NCBI GenBank assembly: GCA_024516035.1
Contig: CM044967.1
Location: 10,109,990 to 10,173,989, forward strand
Length of the DNA: 64,000 nt
Origin: Bactericera cockerelli
Taxonomy: Eukaryota > Arthropoda > Insecta > Hemiptera > Triozidae
Reading direction: 5' to 3'
A program made the translations under genes and the position numbers. Shown piece after piece: positions 25,701 to 39,700 of this stretch; positions within the stretch are counted from its first letter, which is position 1; every line of letters begins with the position of its first letter. The notes beneath the pieces are model-generated. The model worked only from the letters and a program-made list of their open reading frames with translations, had not been told where the DNA came from and made no database searches.

Positions 25701-27756
25701 CGAGGGTCCTTGACTTCCCACACCAGCCTTCTCCATTCTTGTCTATCTTCTGCTAATATTTTATAGTAATTATAGTCTGTTTGAACATTGATCTCTTGTA
25801 GTATTTCTTTTACACCACCTTCCCATGTGTTTCTTCCCACCTTTGTTTCCCAGGCATCTACAAGGTGCCCGTCTCCATCATCATTCTCCTGTCCGTGTTC
25901 TACGGAACCATCTCGGTGCTGGCGGTGCTCGGCAACTTTCTGGTCATCTGGATTGTCGCCACGAGTCGCCGCATGCAGAATGTCACCAACTGTTTCATCG
26001 CCAACCTAGCCCTGGCCGACATCGTGATCGGACTCTTTGCCATCCCTTTCCAGGTCAGTCAGACATTACAGACAACTAAAAAGTGAGAAGTTGTAATTTG
26101 CCACAGGCAATAACCCCGCCCTTTAGGTAGGACATTTCTCTCTTTTTTTCCTTCTTGTATATTAATAATAATAATAATAATAATGCTTTTTCTTTGTGTT
26201 ATTATGTCACAATTTTAGTGGGTAGCGCAGAATCATAGGACTTTACCACTTTAATTTACAATATCTTGTATTATTTTTTTGCCTAAGATTCTGCCACTGG
26301 TCGCTGCTTCACATTAAAGCAGCTACTCATTTTTCCTCACGAGGTATGAGTGGACCCCGAACATCCAAGTACAGAGCAGAAAAAATCCTCCCCCACTGGG
26401 AATCGAACCCAGGTCACCATGTGTGCAATGCCTAGCGCGCTAACTCGCTCTGCCACAGTGACTACTTGAAAACTAAAAAGTGAGAAGTTGTAATTTGCCA
26501 CAGGCAATAACCCCGCCCTTTAGGTAGGACATTTCTCTCTTTTTTTCCTTCGTGTATATTTGTTTAATCTTTTTGTTTTTCTTTAAATTTTATTGTGTTC
26601 TACTGTAGGATATTTTTTGTTCTACCTAATAAAGCTTAAAAAAAATAATAATAATAATCCTCTTCAGTGGAAGGTAACCACCAGGCGATTAACCTCGTCT
26701 GGTGTAAGACGCTTCCAGAGTCTTTGGAAGATGCTTTTTTATCAATGAATTGAATGAATTAAGAAAAAAGAGTTCTCAAATGAAAATTAGAACAATGAAG
26801 TATCTGGTGGTCATGAGCCCACAAGTGCTGCTGGTAGCACTATACAGATAATAATAACACTCTTTAGTGGAAGGTAACCACCAGGCGAGGTTAATGCTCT
26901 AAGCATTTTCTACCACCTAAATATCAGAAACTTATTATTATGTGGTCACAAACTCAAGTTATACTACATAGATTAAATATATTATACCTAGCTATTGTAA
27001 TACATAAAAAATACATGAAAATATCAAACATCTACAGGTTCTGTTTCTTTGGTGGAATGCACGTTTCGAAGATCACATCAATCACCATGAAGATGTTGCT
27101 CTTGATGCAGAATGCATGAGTTCAGACATTCTCTCAAGCTGTGCAAGTGTGAATCCCGTTTAATGAAATGTCTTTGGGGATAGCATTGATTTTTTGTAGT
27201 TTTCATTAGGGTGAAAACCAAAAACTCAACAAGAACTGAAAAATGATATTCGACCTGAAAATCAATGCTATCCCCGAATACATGTTAGTAAACGTGATGC
27301 TATCGAGATAACGTCTGAGATCTGAATTCATGCACTCTTCAGCATTGAGGCCAACATCTACGTAATGTGATCTTCAAAACTTGAATGGTGAGTAGGTATT
27401 TCAATAAATGGCATTCTGTTTTTAGCATCCCATCAAAGAAAAATTCATTATGAAGCTTCACTTTCGAAAATATAGTCATTTCAAAATGGTTCATAATCCA
27501 TGGTGGACCCTGTATACCATAAAAAATTCAGAGAAGGCACTGCTGGCGGGAAAAGAGCCCTCAATGCTTCCAGCATTCTTTTTTTTTTACAATTTTTTTA
27601 GATGTATTTTACAGCAAGGTTTATAACAAAACTTCCAGCATTCCCTATCTGATGTAGTTGTACTAGATTTAGTAGTACATAATGTACTTGAAGCACTAGA
27701 TGTACCAGGTAAAAAATATTACATAGACAATATTTCGAACCAAATTGGCTCTCTTC

Positions 27757-27796
<40 letters not shown>

Positions 27797-30700
27797 AAAT
27801 ATTTGTATTTATTTGTATAAAATAATTACTCTCTTCAGTAGGAAGAAGTTCCGAATATTCATGTCATCATGTGGTCCAGGTAGGGTACAGATCCGTTGGT
27901 TTGAGTCCCACTCAATGCATGAAATTTCCTCATATATTTTGAGACTTGACCACATAATAATGACACCAAAATAACTGCTATTACTAGAGTTCTTTAGTTC
28001 TAATCAGTCTTTATCAATAAGGGTATTATTTCATTGTTGATGTTGAATAGGTTGACAGATTAATTTGTGAACATGATGGGTCATTAGCCATTTATTTGTG
28101 CATAAATTGTTTGACAATTTCATGATTAAATACCTATAGTAATGTCATTTAGCAATTATTATGCATTTAAGATGACCTATATAAGTGCGGAAAATAGACG
28201 TTTTTGTTATACCTCTGTTGCTGGACTTATTATAAATTTGGCGTATTGTTTTAGATGGGGAAACTAATGCCCAAGTCCGAACTTGTGATCTCGATTTTAT
28301 CTATTATTTCACCCAAAGATTCTATTATTTTTCAGTTCCAAGCAGCACTCTTGCAGAGATGGAATCTGCCAGACTTCATGTGCCCCTTCTGTCCATTCGT
28401 CCAGTGTTTGACAGTAACTGTCAGCGTGCTGACACTGACAGCCATTGCCATCGACAGACATCGAGCCATTCTCAACCCTCTCAGGTGAGAAACTCGTACA
28501 TTAGTTAATATAATTATACTCTATCCCATGGAATTCAAGTAGGAATTACTTACTTATAGGTGTAAAAATAATAAAAATACAGTGAAACCTGCATATAAGA
28601 GAACTCAAGTCAAAGGACTAAAATTTTTTGTCTTATATCCAGGTTTGTCCTATTAAGTGGTTATTTTCCCTTATAAAGATGTGAATTTGGCCTGAAAATT
28701 GTTCTCTTATAATCCGGTTTCTCTTACATCAAGTTCTCTTATATCCAGATTTGACTGTATCGCCTTATTATTTTGTACTGCTCGACTTGTACTAATGAGT
28801 ACCATTATTTCATCAGTAAGCCCAATTTTTATGTGGTCAAAATCCCAAATAGCGGATAACGTGTCATGTCCCAGCTGAGTTTCGAACCCGCGACCTCTGG
28901 ATTAACAGACCGACGCCTTGACCACTGAGCTGCCGGGACTGACCAGGCATCACGAAACACCGTTGTTCCACTCCGAAAAGTAGGAAATAATAAAATACGA
29001 TGTACGAGTAGGTACTTAGTTTTCTATTATAAATTTTATTTCAATAATACCCACACGTTATTGGGTCCTTAAACTTTACACCAAATTTGAAAACGAAGCA
29101 CGCAATTTAGGTTGATCTATGTGTGTTGTGTGTGCGTTTCAAGTACATTCTATTAACCTCCCAGCCAGCCTCACACCATTAATGTATGTCTAGGGCGCGC
29201 TGCAAAAACGTCTGATCCTCCCAACTATGCCATACGCGAATCTAAAATCATCCGCTAGAAGTAAGCCAAGTAGGGTGTCGGGCTGTACCTTGATAACAGT
29301 TGTACCTTGATAACAGTGGCGATATCTAGCAACTGGTGCCCTCTATCGAAGAACGAGGATAGCCAGATTGAGCGGATTTTAACAATGAGCACAAAAAATG
29401 TAATTTTGTAAACAAATCATTTGTCATTTTTGAGTTATTCCAGAAATTGTAAAGTTGCAGGTGAAAAGTGAAATTTTTCGGTGACCGATTTTTTCAAATT
29501 AAGGTAAGAAATATCATTGTAAATTTTATAAACCTTTTGCCAATAGGTCACACATTTTGTAAGCTTTAATTGTCTTGTTTTGTTCAGTTGATTGGACATT
29601 GCTTTTGTGCAGAATGGACAATTTTTTAAAAAAATGTGGACCCTGTGTACCTTTGATCATTTTTACCCTTTGTACCTTGGATCATTTATCTTTACCCTTT
29701 GTACCTTGGATCAGCGAAATCCTACATCATACCAATTAAGTAGGTAGGTAATAAATGGTCTACTGGTTATTACAATGGACTCGAAGTTGGTAGATTGATA
29801 GTTCGAGTCCAAGATTTGTCTGTGCGTTTGTACTTTCAGTGTGTTTCAGTGATGTGTATGAAAGAAGAAGAAGAAGAAGAAGAAAACATGAGAATATAGA
29901 TAGTTAGGTAGGTAATGCTCAAAATTGGATGTTGAACGAAAATAATTTTATATTTTTTAATAGACCGCACCATTCGGCCATAGGAAATCTGAGAAATAAA
30001 AATTGAAAACGTTTGTTAACTAGGTAGGATTTGTCTTCAAAAAATTTAACAAAATAGGGTTTGTCTTTTTCTCTTTTTCTTATAATTTCTATGACATCGA
30101 CACTTTATTTAACTAAGAAATTAAAATTTCTAATTTTTGACAACAAGGTAGGAATTGTCTCTTTTTTTTATAATTTCTATGATTCATCTAAGCAATAAAA
30201 ATTGAAAAGTCTTGTTAACTCTGTGTGTGTTTCTTTTTTTTTATTGAAGAAAATAAATTGGATTAAATTCTAGGTCTCTAGGCAGTACCTAGGTGCCTAG
30301 TAGGTACATAACTATCAGCACTTCGATACAAAACTTTCAAGAGTAGGGATATGGCAACCTTGAACGAAGAAAAGTTAAATTTCAGATAATCTTACTATAG
30401 TAAAGCTATTGATCCAAGGTACAAAGGGTAGTGATCCAAGGTACACAGGTAATTTGTACCTTGATAACAAAAAACATGGTGTCAAAAAATAGTCAATATT
30501 TCCATTACTAATGCAGATACAACCATGGTATCAACAGACAAAAGATGGGCAACAAAATTTTGGTTCCATTAAATCAAAGATCAAGCCAATAACTTTTACA
30601 GAAAAAATTAAAAAAAATTGAAAGTAAATTTTGTTATCAAGGTACAACCCGACACCCTACTTTATTTATTTGTACTTACTGTCGAAGATACATGATGTAT

Positions 30701-33700
30701 GTTGAGGATAAGATTATTTTTAAGGCACAGGTAGAAAAGACTACTAAGTGTAGATCTGTTACGTACAAAGTCATGCTGGTTATTGACTATTACCTATAAA
30801 TATAAAATAAGTACAATAATAATTATTGTACAGATGTACATGATAGAATCTATTCAGTTTCATCACACACTAATGGCTTAAATAATTTAGGTATAATCAC
30901 TCAAATAAGTTGAATTTATAATGGTTGAATTTCACCACTCACTAATGACAGATTAGCTTAGGATTTGAATTTTTTGTGATGCTACGTGATACCCACAAAA
31001 TTGGGCAGAAGCTCTTGCTACACAACAATAAAAACAAATGAAAAAATGATGCTTTAGCTTTATTTATCTCACTTTTCTGTTTTGACTGGTAAATTAGATG
31101 TTGTAATAGGGTATGATGAATACTAAATTAGAACTAAAGCCTCCTGAAAGAATCCAATTCATCCAATATAATAATTATTTTTATTTATATTTTTACTTTT
31201 ATTATTAATCATTTACAAATTTACTGTTATGCTTTCATGGTGTTTTTTCTCTTCAATATGCTCGAAACAGCTGCACGGATGTCAGGGACGGATCTACGCG
31301 ACGCTTGGTTGTTTTGCTGTCGTCCCTACTGACCCTACCCTAGATCCTTCCCTGACTGATGTTTAAAGTAGAAATTCTGACTTTTTTGACTTGACTGATT
31401 GATTCTTTTCCTTATTTTAGCGCTCGACCGTCTAAGCTTCGAGCAAAGATTTGTATCTTCGGTATTTGGGCCATGTCTTCAGTATTGGCAGCACCCATGG
31501 CCATTGCAACAGGAGTGACGATGGAGGAGGAATACACCGATCCAGGTAATGTTACAAGTGCTTGGGACAGGGCTAAGTAAAGAGTAGTGTAAACTATGTG
31601 AGTGGGTGTTGGTTACAGTTTTGTTGTTCTTTTAGCCAGCTTGGCTACAGCTAGGAGGGGGGGGGGGGGGCGGTTAAAGAGATGCTGGAAAAACTACTGT
31701 GTAACAACTATCCTAGGATCAACAAAAATCATTCAAAACCACCTTAATACCTATATACAATTATACATTCATCATCTATTATATGCCTCCCCCCCTCATT
31801 TACAAACTCATTAGATTTAATCACTAGAAGAAGAAAAGAAAATTCTAAAAAATGTTTGATTTTTATATCGTGTCCTCATGGCATAAGTTGAAAGAGACGT
31901 CGTCGCTTCGATTGTATAATATTTTTTACTTCCCTTATCCTAATAATAATTTTACTGATTGTTGCAAATGTCGTATCTAACTAATATTATGTTCAGTATT
32001 TCACAAAATTCTTACTACTAGAAGCTTGAGCAACTTTAATAAAATTTGAGTTAACTAATTAATAAAAAAAAAGTACATAATTATTTACTTTTATTCTCTT
32101 TTTATATTGACATATTTCAAATTTGACTTCTATTTCGTTTGTGTTAAGTATTGGTAATTTGTTTGTATCTGTGAAAAAAATTGTTAATTTTTGTTATTTT
32201 CTTTCTTTTTTTGTAAATTGGTCATGTACCGTAAAATATACAATACCTAGAGGTATTTATAATCAATTTATTATTTTTTTTTACTAAAAATAATTTACAA
32301 ATTTAATAATCACTACCAAATGTCATTCAATTTAAGTTGAAGCATTCCTCCAAAAAATATAACGTCAGAGCGCGTGCGTCATAAACAGATAAACATAGCG
32401 TCCGCAAAATCGACGAAAACTTTAAAACCTACAGTCCTAGATGTTTTAAGTGTGTGCTTGCGTAGTTTGGTACTTTGCGTATTGTTGGGTGAGAAATTGC
32501 CTCAAGACATTTTAGACCATGCTTGATCAAATATTTTAAAATCATAAAATATTGTATGAGTAATCAAATCACATTAAATATTTCATAATAGGTATTACCA
32601 GATTACCTATAATCAAATAAAGTGAGAAGTTTTATTAGTTTGTATCATGTTACATGCATGTTTGTACTTAATTTATTTAAGGTTAAGGTTATCACACTCG
32701 TGTTTGTGTTAATCACAATGATATTATCTACTACTTAAACCTACTCAAACTAGGTAGGATTGCATATATACAGTTATACATATTGAAATTATAAATGGTT
32801 TAGACTCGAACCATCGACCTTCAGGTTACGAGTCCACTATTCAGGTCGGCACACTAAATACTGTGATGAAAAAGCACTTTACTTCATATTGACATTATTC
32901 ATCAGTGTCATGCATCCCTCGCAGCTTGCAGTAACTGTTTTCCTAGGGGCAAGAGAAGAGAGAATATTCCGATGTCAGATTCCGAATATGTCACTGAGCT
33001 CAGTCACCTAAGTGGTCAAAGCGTTGTCGGTCTGAAAATCCAGTGATCGCGGGTTCGGAACCCAGCCGGGACATGACAAGATATCCTCCTCCCATTTGGG
33101 ATTTTGACCCCATACTAATACGTCTTGGGTTTACTCCTGGAATAATAGTACTCATTAATCCTAATTGGGCAGTGTATAAATAAGGTTTTAATATTATTAT
33201 TATTAATGCGTAATAATAATAATAATAAAAAAAAATAAAAATCTTTATTTGTTTTCATGTACATTTGCATTCCCATTACATCTCCATGAAGTACTGTTGT
33301 ACTTCATGGAGATGTAATTCGTAGATTTCGAAGAATCTCTCTCGGTGTATGTACAAACTTTACAATAGATAGCAAGGAAACAGGGTGTTGTTTAAGCATT
33401 TCTTTGATCCTCAAAATATGATACCTACTAGTCTAATATCTATTTTTAAACCAGAACCTGTCTGGTGGTCGAGTTGTTAAGGCGCTAGTCAGGTAAATTG
33501 GACAGCGTAAAATTTGTTAAACAGACCAATAAACAGATCGATCTTTCTTATACCATTAGAATCCACCCTTACCACATTGATCGATTTGAGGAGTCACTCA
33601 AAGAAATACTCAGGCTGTTTGCAGAGCACGTCAGCACAGGGCCTTGAAGTTAGAGCTACCTTAGATTTTACTTTATACATGGTTGAATATTTAGTTTTTA

Positions 33701-36700
33701 ACGGGATATTTAACCTTTATGAACTTCGGTAAAGGTAAGTATATAACCACCTTCAGCACAAGATTTTTATCTTTTGAAGGTGGGTATACCTTTATTTTGT
33801 GTTTAGACAAGTTGATTTGAATAAATACATAGAAATTTGAAAAAATGGGTATTCCACGTTAAAGAATGTAATAAAAAATATTATTATTTTTTTAAAACTG
33901 ACCACAATATAATGACACTTAAACAAGTGCTGTATTAAGAGGAATCTTACGTCATATCCAAGTTGGAGGGCAGTAAGAATAAATTCTATTTGATTATTTA
34001 TTTGCCGTATGGTCTTGACATAATTTATGAATGACCTGTCATAGAAAAAAAGAATCATAGTTAAAATTAAAATAAAATAAATTTAGCCTGAGGTCATGTT
34101 TGTCCAAATTCCTACGTTATTCGTCATTACTATAATTAAGGATGTATGTTATGATAACAAAATATTAATATTGACCATTGCCTATAATAATAACAATATA
34201 ATACACATTTTTAAATACATTGCCCGATTAGGGCTAAAGACTGTAGAATCCTCATAGTCCAACATATATTATGATTTGGTGCCATTATTATATGGTCAAA
34301 ATCTCAAATAAATGAAGATAAGTACATGCATTGGGTGGGATTCGAACCAACGGATCCCTACGCTACCTAAATCACTAGACTTGACCACCCACGGTACCGT
34401 CGAATCTGGATAAAAAAGACTTTTGTAAAAAGCAGAAAAAAAATGACAAAAAACTGGAGGTTTTTATAGAGGTTTCCTGCAGGTTATAAGCAGGAAGATA
34501 ATGCCCATCCCTTGAATTCTTGTTTATCCAGATTACGAGTAGTCGAACCTGGATATAGAATAGAATAGAATAAGCGTTTTATTTGTAATGTTATGTTACA
34601 AAAGGTTGGCAATAAAAATAAAATATATACATAGAAGCAAATAATTGATTATATACATAGAATAATTGAAAATAAATAATAGAACAGCTTGAAGTAGTTA
34701 AGTTAAATAAAAATTATAGGTGATGGGTATAGCGAAAAAAACGATATGAGAAGCAGTTTCTGAAAAAAAAAAAATTAAAAAGTACATAATTATTGGAAAA
34801 TAAATCATGAAAGAAAGGTATATGGAAAATATGAAAAAATACTGTTGCCTATGACAAGAAATAGAAGAAAGAAAAAATAAATAAAATAAAAAATCTGTGA
34901 GAATCTTCAAAAAAAAACATTATAATAGTGAAACAAGTAAATAATATTATGACATGGTTCCAGATTCCAATGAATTACGTTTCATCAAATTCAAGGTATA
35001 AATCTTTCAGAAAATTTCTCTCCTTAGCTGCTCTGAGGTAAAAAGAGGACAGGCGATCTAGTTGATCCTGTTCTTCACCTATAGATCTTAAAATATCAAC
35101 AAATTTGTATAAACTCAGAAAGGGTTTCCCTAGAAAAACCTTTCTTATTGCGTTAAATCTGGGGCAGTAACAAAAAAAATGCCATAAAGTGTCCGTCAAG
35201 CCACTGTTGCAAATATCACAAATTTTATTGGAGTTAAAAATGGATTTAACAGTGCCATAACAGACGACTGAGAATTTCTCCCCAGCCATCCTGACTTGGC
35301 AGATGAAACGTAGCTTCACTAACTGTAGGTTATGGTTAAAGTAAGAGGCTACTGATTTCTCTTGGTCAAGGGTGGAACTGTACAAAGTGTTGTACCGTGA
35401 GATCTCAGTTCTCTCGCTATCCTGTTTCTTTAGTTGCTTACTCATGGCATCCAAAATGTCATCAAAATTTCTCTCAATAAGGTCTAAATCCTGTCGCTCC
35501 CACACCTCTTCAAACTCAAGATCAAAAAGAACCTGACGTAACTGAGAACACCAGTTATAATTAATATCGTGATATGACATGGCCTGCATCTTGAGGAGTT
35601 GGTTATAACAGACTTTAGAGTACCGAGTCTCGTCAAGTTTGAGTAATTTGCACCATAAAGCAAGCATTTTTCTAAGGATTACCAGTTTCAGCTTTTGGGT
35701 ACCCAGTTCCAATCTAATATAGTGCCCGGGGGTGCCACGGGGTAAAAACAAAGTTGATTTGTAGAATTGGGCCTGTACTTTCTCCACTTCGTCTGCGTAG
35801 CGCCACGCCCACACCTCTGAACCATAGAGGGTTGTTGCTGAGACCACTGCTTCAAATAATTTTTTCCAGGTTTCTAAATTCGCTATTTTTGATCTATTTA
35901 CAATTTCATTTATTTTAGAAGTGGCTAGCTTCCCCTTTAAACAAGCTTGTTTGGCGGCTATTGGGAACAGACCTGAAGTGGAGAACGTAACTCCCAAATA
36001 ATTAAAACTATTGACAATTTCCATTTTTTCCTGGTTAAATATAAAAACATGTTTTTTAGATACATTACTTGCCTTCCTAAATATCATTACTTTAGATTTA
36101 GACACGTTTACTACAAGGCCATACAAGTCACAGTATTTTTTTAATAGGTCTAACTTTCTCTGGAGATCTATCTGAGAATTAGCCAAGATGACCATATCAT
36201 CAGCATAAAATAAAACCATTATGTCTTTTTCATTGTCTACATTTATACCCGAAGATCCTTTATTTCTTAAGAAAGATTCAAAGTCCGAAACGAATAAATT
36301 GAACAACAGAGGTGATAAGGTGTCACCCTGTAGAATCCCCTGTTCAATGCTGATTTCTTCTGAAATAGACCTAGGCGCGGGCACGGGGGCGGGGCCAGGC
36401 TCTGAGCTAGCGGGCGGAGGCTCACTCTGAGAAGAGGAGCTGTTACCACTGTTATTGAGTACAATTCTTACTTTGGCATTCCTATATAAGTTTCGAAGTA
36501 TATTTATGAACTTAATGCTGACACCCTGATTATAAAGTTTGTACCAAAGTAAGTCATGTGAGATCCCGTCGAAAGCCTGCCTGTAGTCTACGAAAGCAGC
36601 AAAAACTTTGGTTTTCGGAAGGCGAAGGTTAATATGGATTAGGGACGAAAGAGTGAAAATCTGATCCACACACCCCCGACCCTCTCGGAACCCCGCCTGA

Positions 36701-39700
36701 TTTTCTGGAATAATTTTTGAATCCTCAGAATAAAAAGTTAGACGCCTATATAGGATTTGCGTGAACAGTTTGGCAATCACATTTATTAGAGAAATACCCC
36801 TGTAATTTTTGATGTCCTTACTGTAACCCTTTTTGAAGAGAAGAAACATTAAAAGATTTGACCAATTATCAGGGACTTGTTCCGTATATATGATTTTGTT
36901 ATAAAGATTAATGACCGTGGTTTTCCAAATTTGCGGTAGGTTTTTGAGAAGCTCGTAAATTATTAAATCTTCACCCCTGCCTTCTTATTCTTGCAATGTT
37001 TAAGGGCCATTTCAAATTCTCTAGCTGTAACCTCGCTGTCCAAAATAATGTTGAACACGCCGAGACCGTTTTCTATTTGAGACACCTCTGTACATAAGGA
37101 TGAGTGTATATCAACGCTCTTAGAAAATAACTCTTTAAAATGAAGTTCAACCACGTTCATGTCAATGTCTAAAGTCTTAAATGTTTTAGGAGAATATTTT
37201 TTAGCGGTTTTCCAGAACTCGGACGAATTTCTCACATCACAGAATTTTTTTATCATGGAATCTTCATACGCAGATTTCTTAGACTTTAGCAACTCTTTGT
37301 AATTCTTTTTTGAATTAACATATTCAGACAGCTGACTTGGAGAAAAATTTTCTCGTTTCGCAGTCTTGAACTTTTTTCTCATAATTAATTTGAGGTGATT
37401 ACACTGAGAGTCGAACCATGAACCTGGATATAAAAGAGAACTCGAATGATCGGATTTTTTTCTATCGTATAGCCAGCCAGGTTTCTCCTATAAATAAATT
37501 ATTTTTCCTTATAGATAATAATAATATCGTCTTATTTATACTGCCCAATTAGGACTATTAAAGTCCCATTATTCCAGCAGTAAGCCCAGACATATTATTA
37601 TGTGGTAAAAATCCCAAATGGGATAAATTGTCATGTCCCGGCTGGGTTTCAAACCCACGACCTCTGGAATCTCTGGATTCACAGAGTGCCGCCTTTACCA
37701 CTGAGCTACCGGGACAGACTTATAGATGGATAAGTAAATTGACCTGGAAATCGTTCTCTTAAGTCGTATTTTTCTTTCTAACAAAAAAAAAAATCCGGGT
37801 TAGGTTTTTTCCAAATATTTCCATTTTATTCCAAGGTCATTCGTGAAAGAAAAATGCGTTTGGTTACTTTTAAAGATAAACAATAGACTTAACCTATAAT
37901 AGAACTGGAAGCAAGAATTTTCTACTCCCACTTTGGTTAACTTTGGAAGTGGAAATTTTTCCTCTTCCAAAAGAAAAATGACTTGCTTCCAGTTTGGTTC
38001 ATTTTATTCCCGTTTGGTTAACTTTGGTTAGAAAGAAAAATACGGCATTATATTCAGGTTCAACTGTAATAAAATTCAACTTTGGCTTTCTGTTGCAGCG
38101 GGCCGCATCCACATGAAGCCGTTCTGCACCAACATCAACCTCTCCGACGGCACCATGATGCTGTACCGACGGGTTCTGGCGGTGGTGCAGTACGCCATCC
38201 CCCTCTGCATCATATCCTTCGTGTACGCCCGCATGGCGGTCCGGCTCTGGGGGTCGAAAGCTCCCGGCAACGCGCAGGATTCGCGAGATGCCACCCTCAT
38301 GAAGAACAAGAAGAAGGTAATAATAATCCCGCCACCAGATTTAATCTGAATGGGTATGGAATAACCAGTGGAATAACCAGTGAATAACTGCCGCTGTTCG
38401 GGGCTCAGTCAACACTGAAGAGGATACAATATGCGTAAGGTTCACTAATCCTCATCCGCTTTGCTAACCAAAACATGAAATAGTCTCTTTTTAAATGTAT
38501 TAAAATGTTATGTCTGTATGAGAGACCTCAAATATACAATAAAAGTAATATATTAAAAAAATAAAAAATAAAAAAAATAGGTAGTCACTGTTGCAGAGCG
38601 AGTTAGCGCGCTAGGCATTGCACACATGGTGACCTGGGTTCGATTCCCAGCGGGGGAGGATTTTTTCTGCTCTGTACTTGGATGTTCGGGGTCCACTCAT
38701 ACCTCGTGAGGAAAAATGAGTAGCTGCTTTAATGTGAAGCAGCGACCAGTAGCAGAATCTTGGACAAAAAAATAATACAAGATATTGTAAATTAAAGTGG
38801 TAAAGTCCTATGATTCTGCGCTACCCACTAAAATTGTGACATAATAACCCAAAGAAAAAGCATTATTATAATAATAATATCGCCTTATTTATACTGCCCA
38901 ATTAAGACTGTTAAAGTCCCATTATTCCAGCAGTAAGCCCAAGACATATTATTATGTGGTAAAAATCCCAAATGGGAGGATAACTTGTCATGTCCCGGCT
39001 GGGTTTCGAATCCACGACCTCTGGAATCTTTGGATTCACAGAGTGCCGCCTTTACCACTGAGCTACCGGTACAGACTAGGTATAGCTTTCTATAGTTCGT
39101 AAGGGTGGTGCGGAAGAGAATGCCGAAGGCATTATCAATACCCTTAATAACTTGATCAGGCTTTGTTTATTACAAATACAAATACTTTATTTAAAACTGC
39201 AGGCGTGGGAATAAAGTTACTAAAGGGTCCCTTCTTTTCTAGCGGTTTTAAACAGTTTCTTTTTTTCTCTACTCTGTAGCTACCTCGTGAGGAAAAGTGA
39301 GTAGTTACTAGTATCAGTAATGAGCAGTGGCGGCATTACAAGAGTTAAAAGAAATTTTCAATTAATTACATATTTGGAAGAGTGATGTACCTACTGACTG
39401 AAAGAAGCTCTTAGTACCTAATGTTGTGCTATTCTCTGCTACTCATAGGTAAAGAATGTGAAGAGGCTATTGCTTCACCATAAATAATTCATAATTGAAC
39501 TTGAGTTCGTAAAGGATAAGTTGGGACTTTTGCCTAAGTTATCTTTTTCTATGTTGAGAATATGACATGAAGTTAACGCAACTGAATTAAAGGATTTACC
39601 CGCGAAAGAGGACAAGTACGACTAATAGAGTGACAAGACATTCATTCATAATGTTGAGTAGGATTTTATGCAATTTGGTGTGGTAAAAAAACTTTTATTG

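Larger units (their letters stand above)
34558..37419 (-). mobile_element. 5'-truncated non-LTR retrotransposon with 13-bp target-site duplication
   Basis: Antisense in GPCR intron 4. It is flanked by exact copies of GAACCTGGATATA at 34545-34557 and 37420-37432. The 3' end (low coordinates) is a short (TATTC)n tail instead of poly(A). It carries the linker and RT region of one open reading frame broken by a frameshift near 36970. The upstream apurinic-like endonuclease is absent, as expected of a 5'-truncated copy. Confidence 0.85.
34542..38066. mobile_element. pogo-like MITE split by a LINE and a SINE
   Basis: The left end GTCGAACCTGGATATA (34542-34557) continues after the LINE as AAAGAGAACTCGAATG (37433 on). 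The right end at 38066 is the reverse of CAGTTGAACCTGAATATA. TA flanks both sides. Without the LINE (34558-37419 plus one target-site copy) and the family-A SINE (about 37513-37717), the host element would be about 450 bp. It ends 32 bp before GPCR exon 5. Confidence 0.55.

Noticed and set aside
36221..36430. Plus-strand 69-codon open frame
   Set aside because: It is antisense to the reverse transcriptase frame, which has clear RT motifs.
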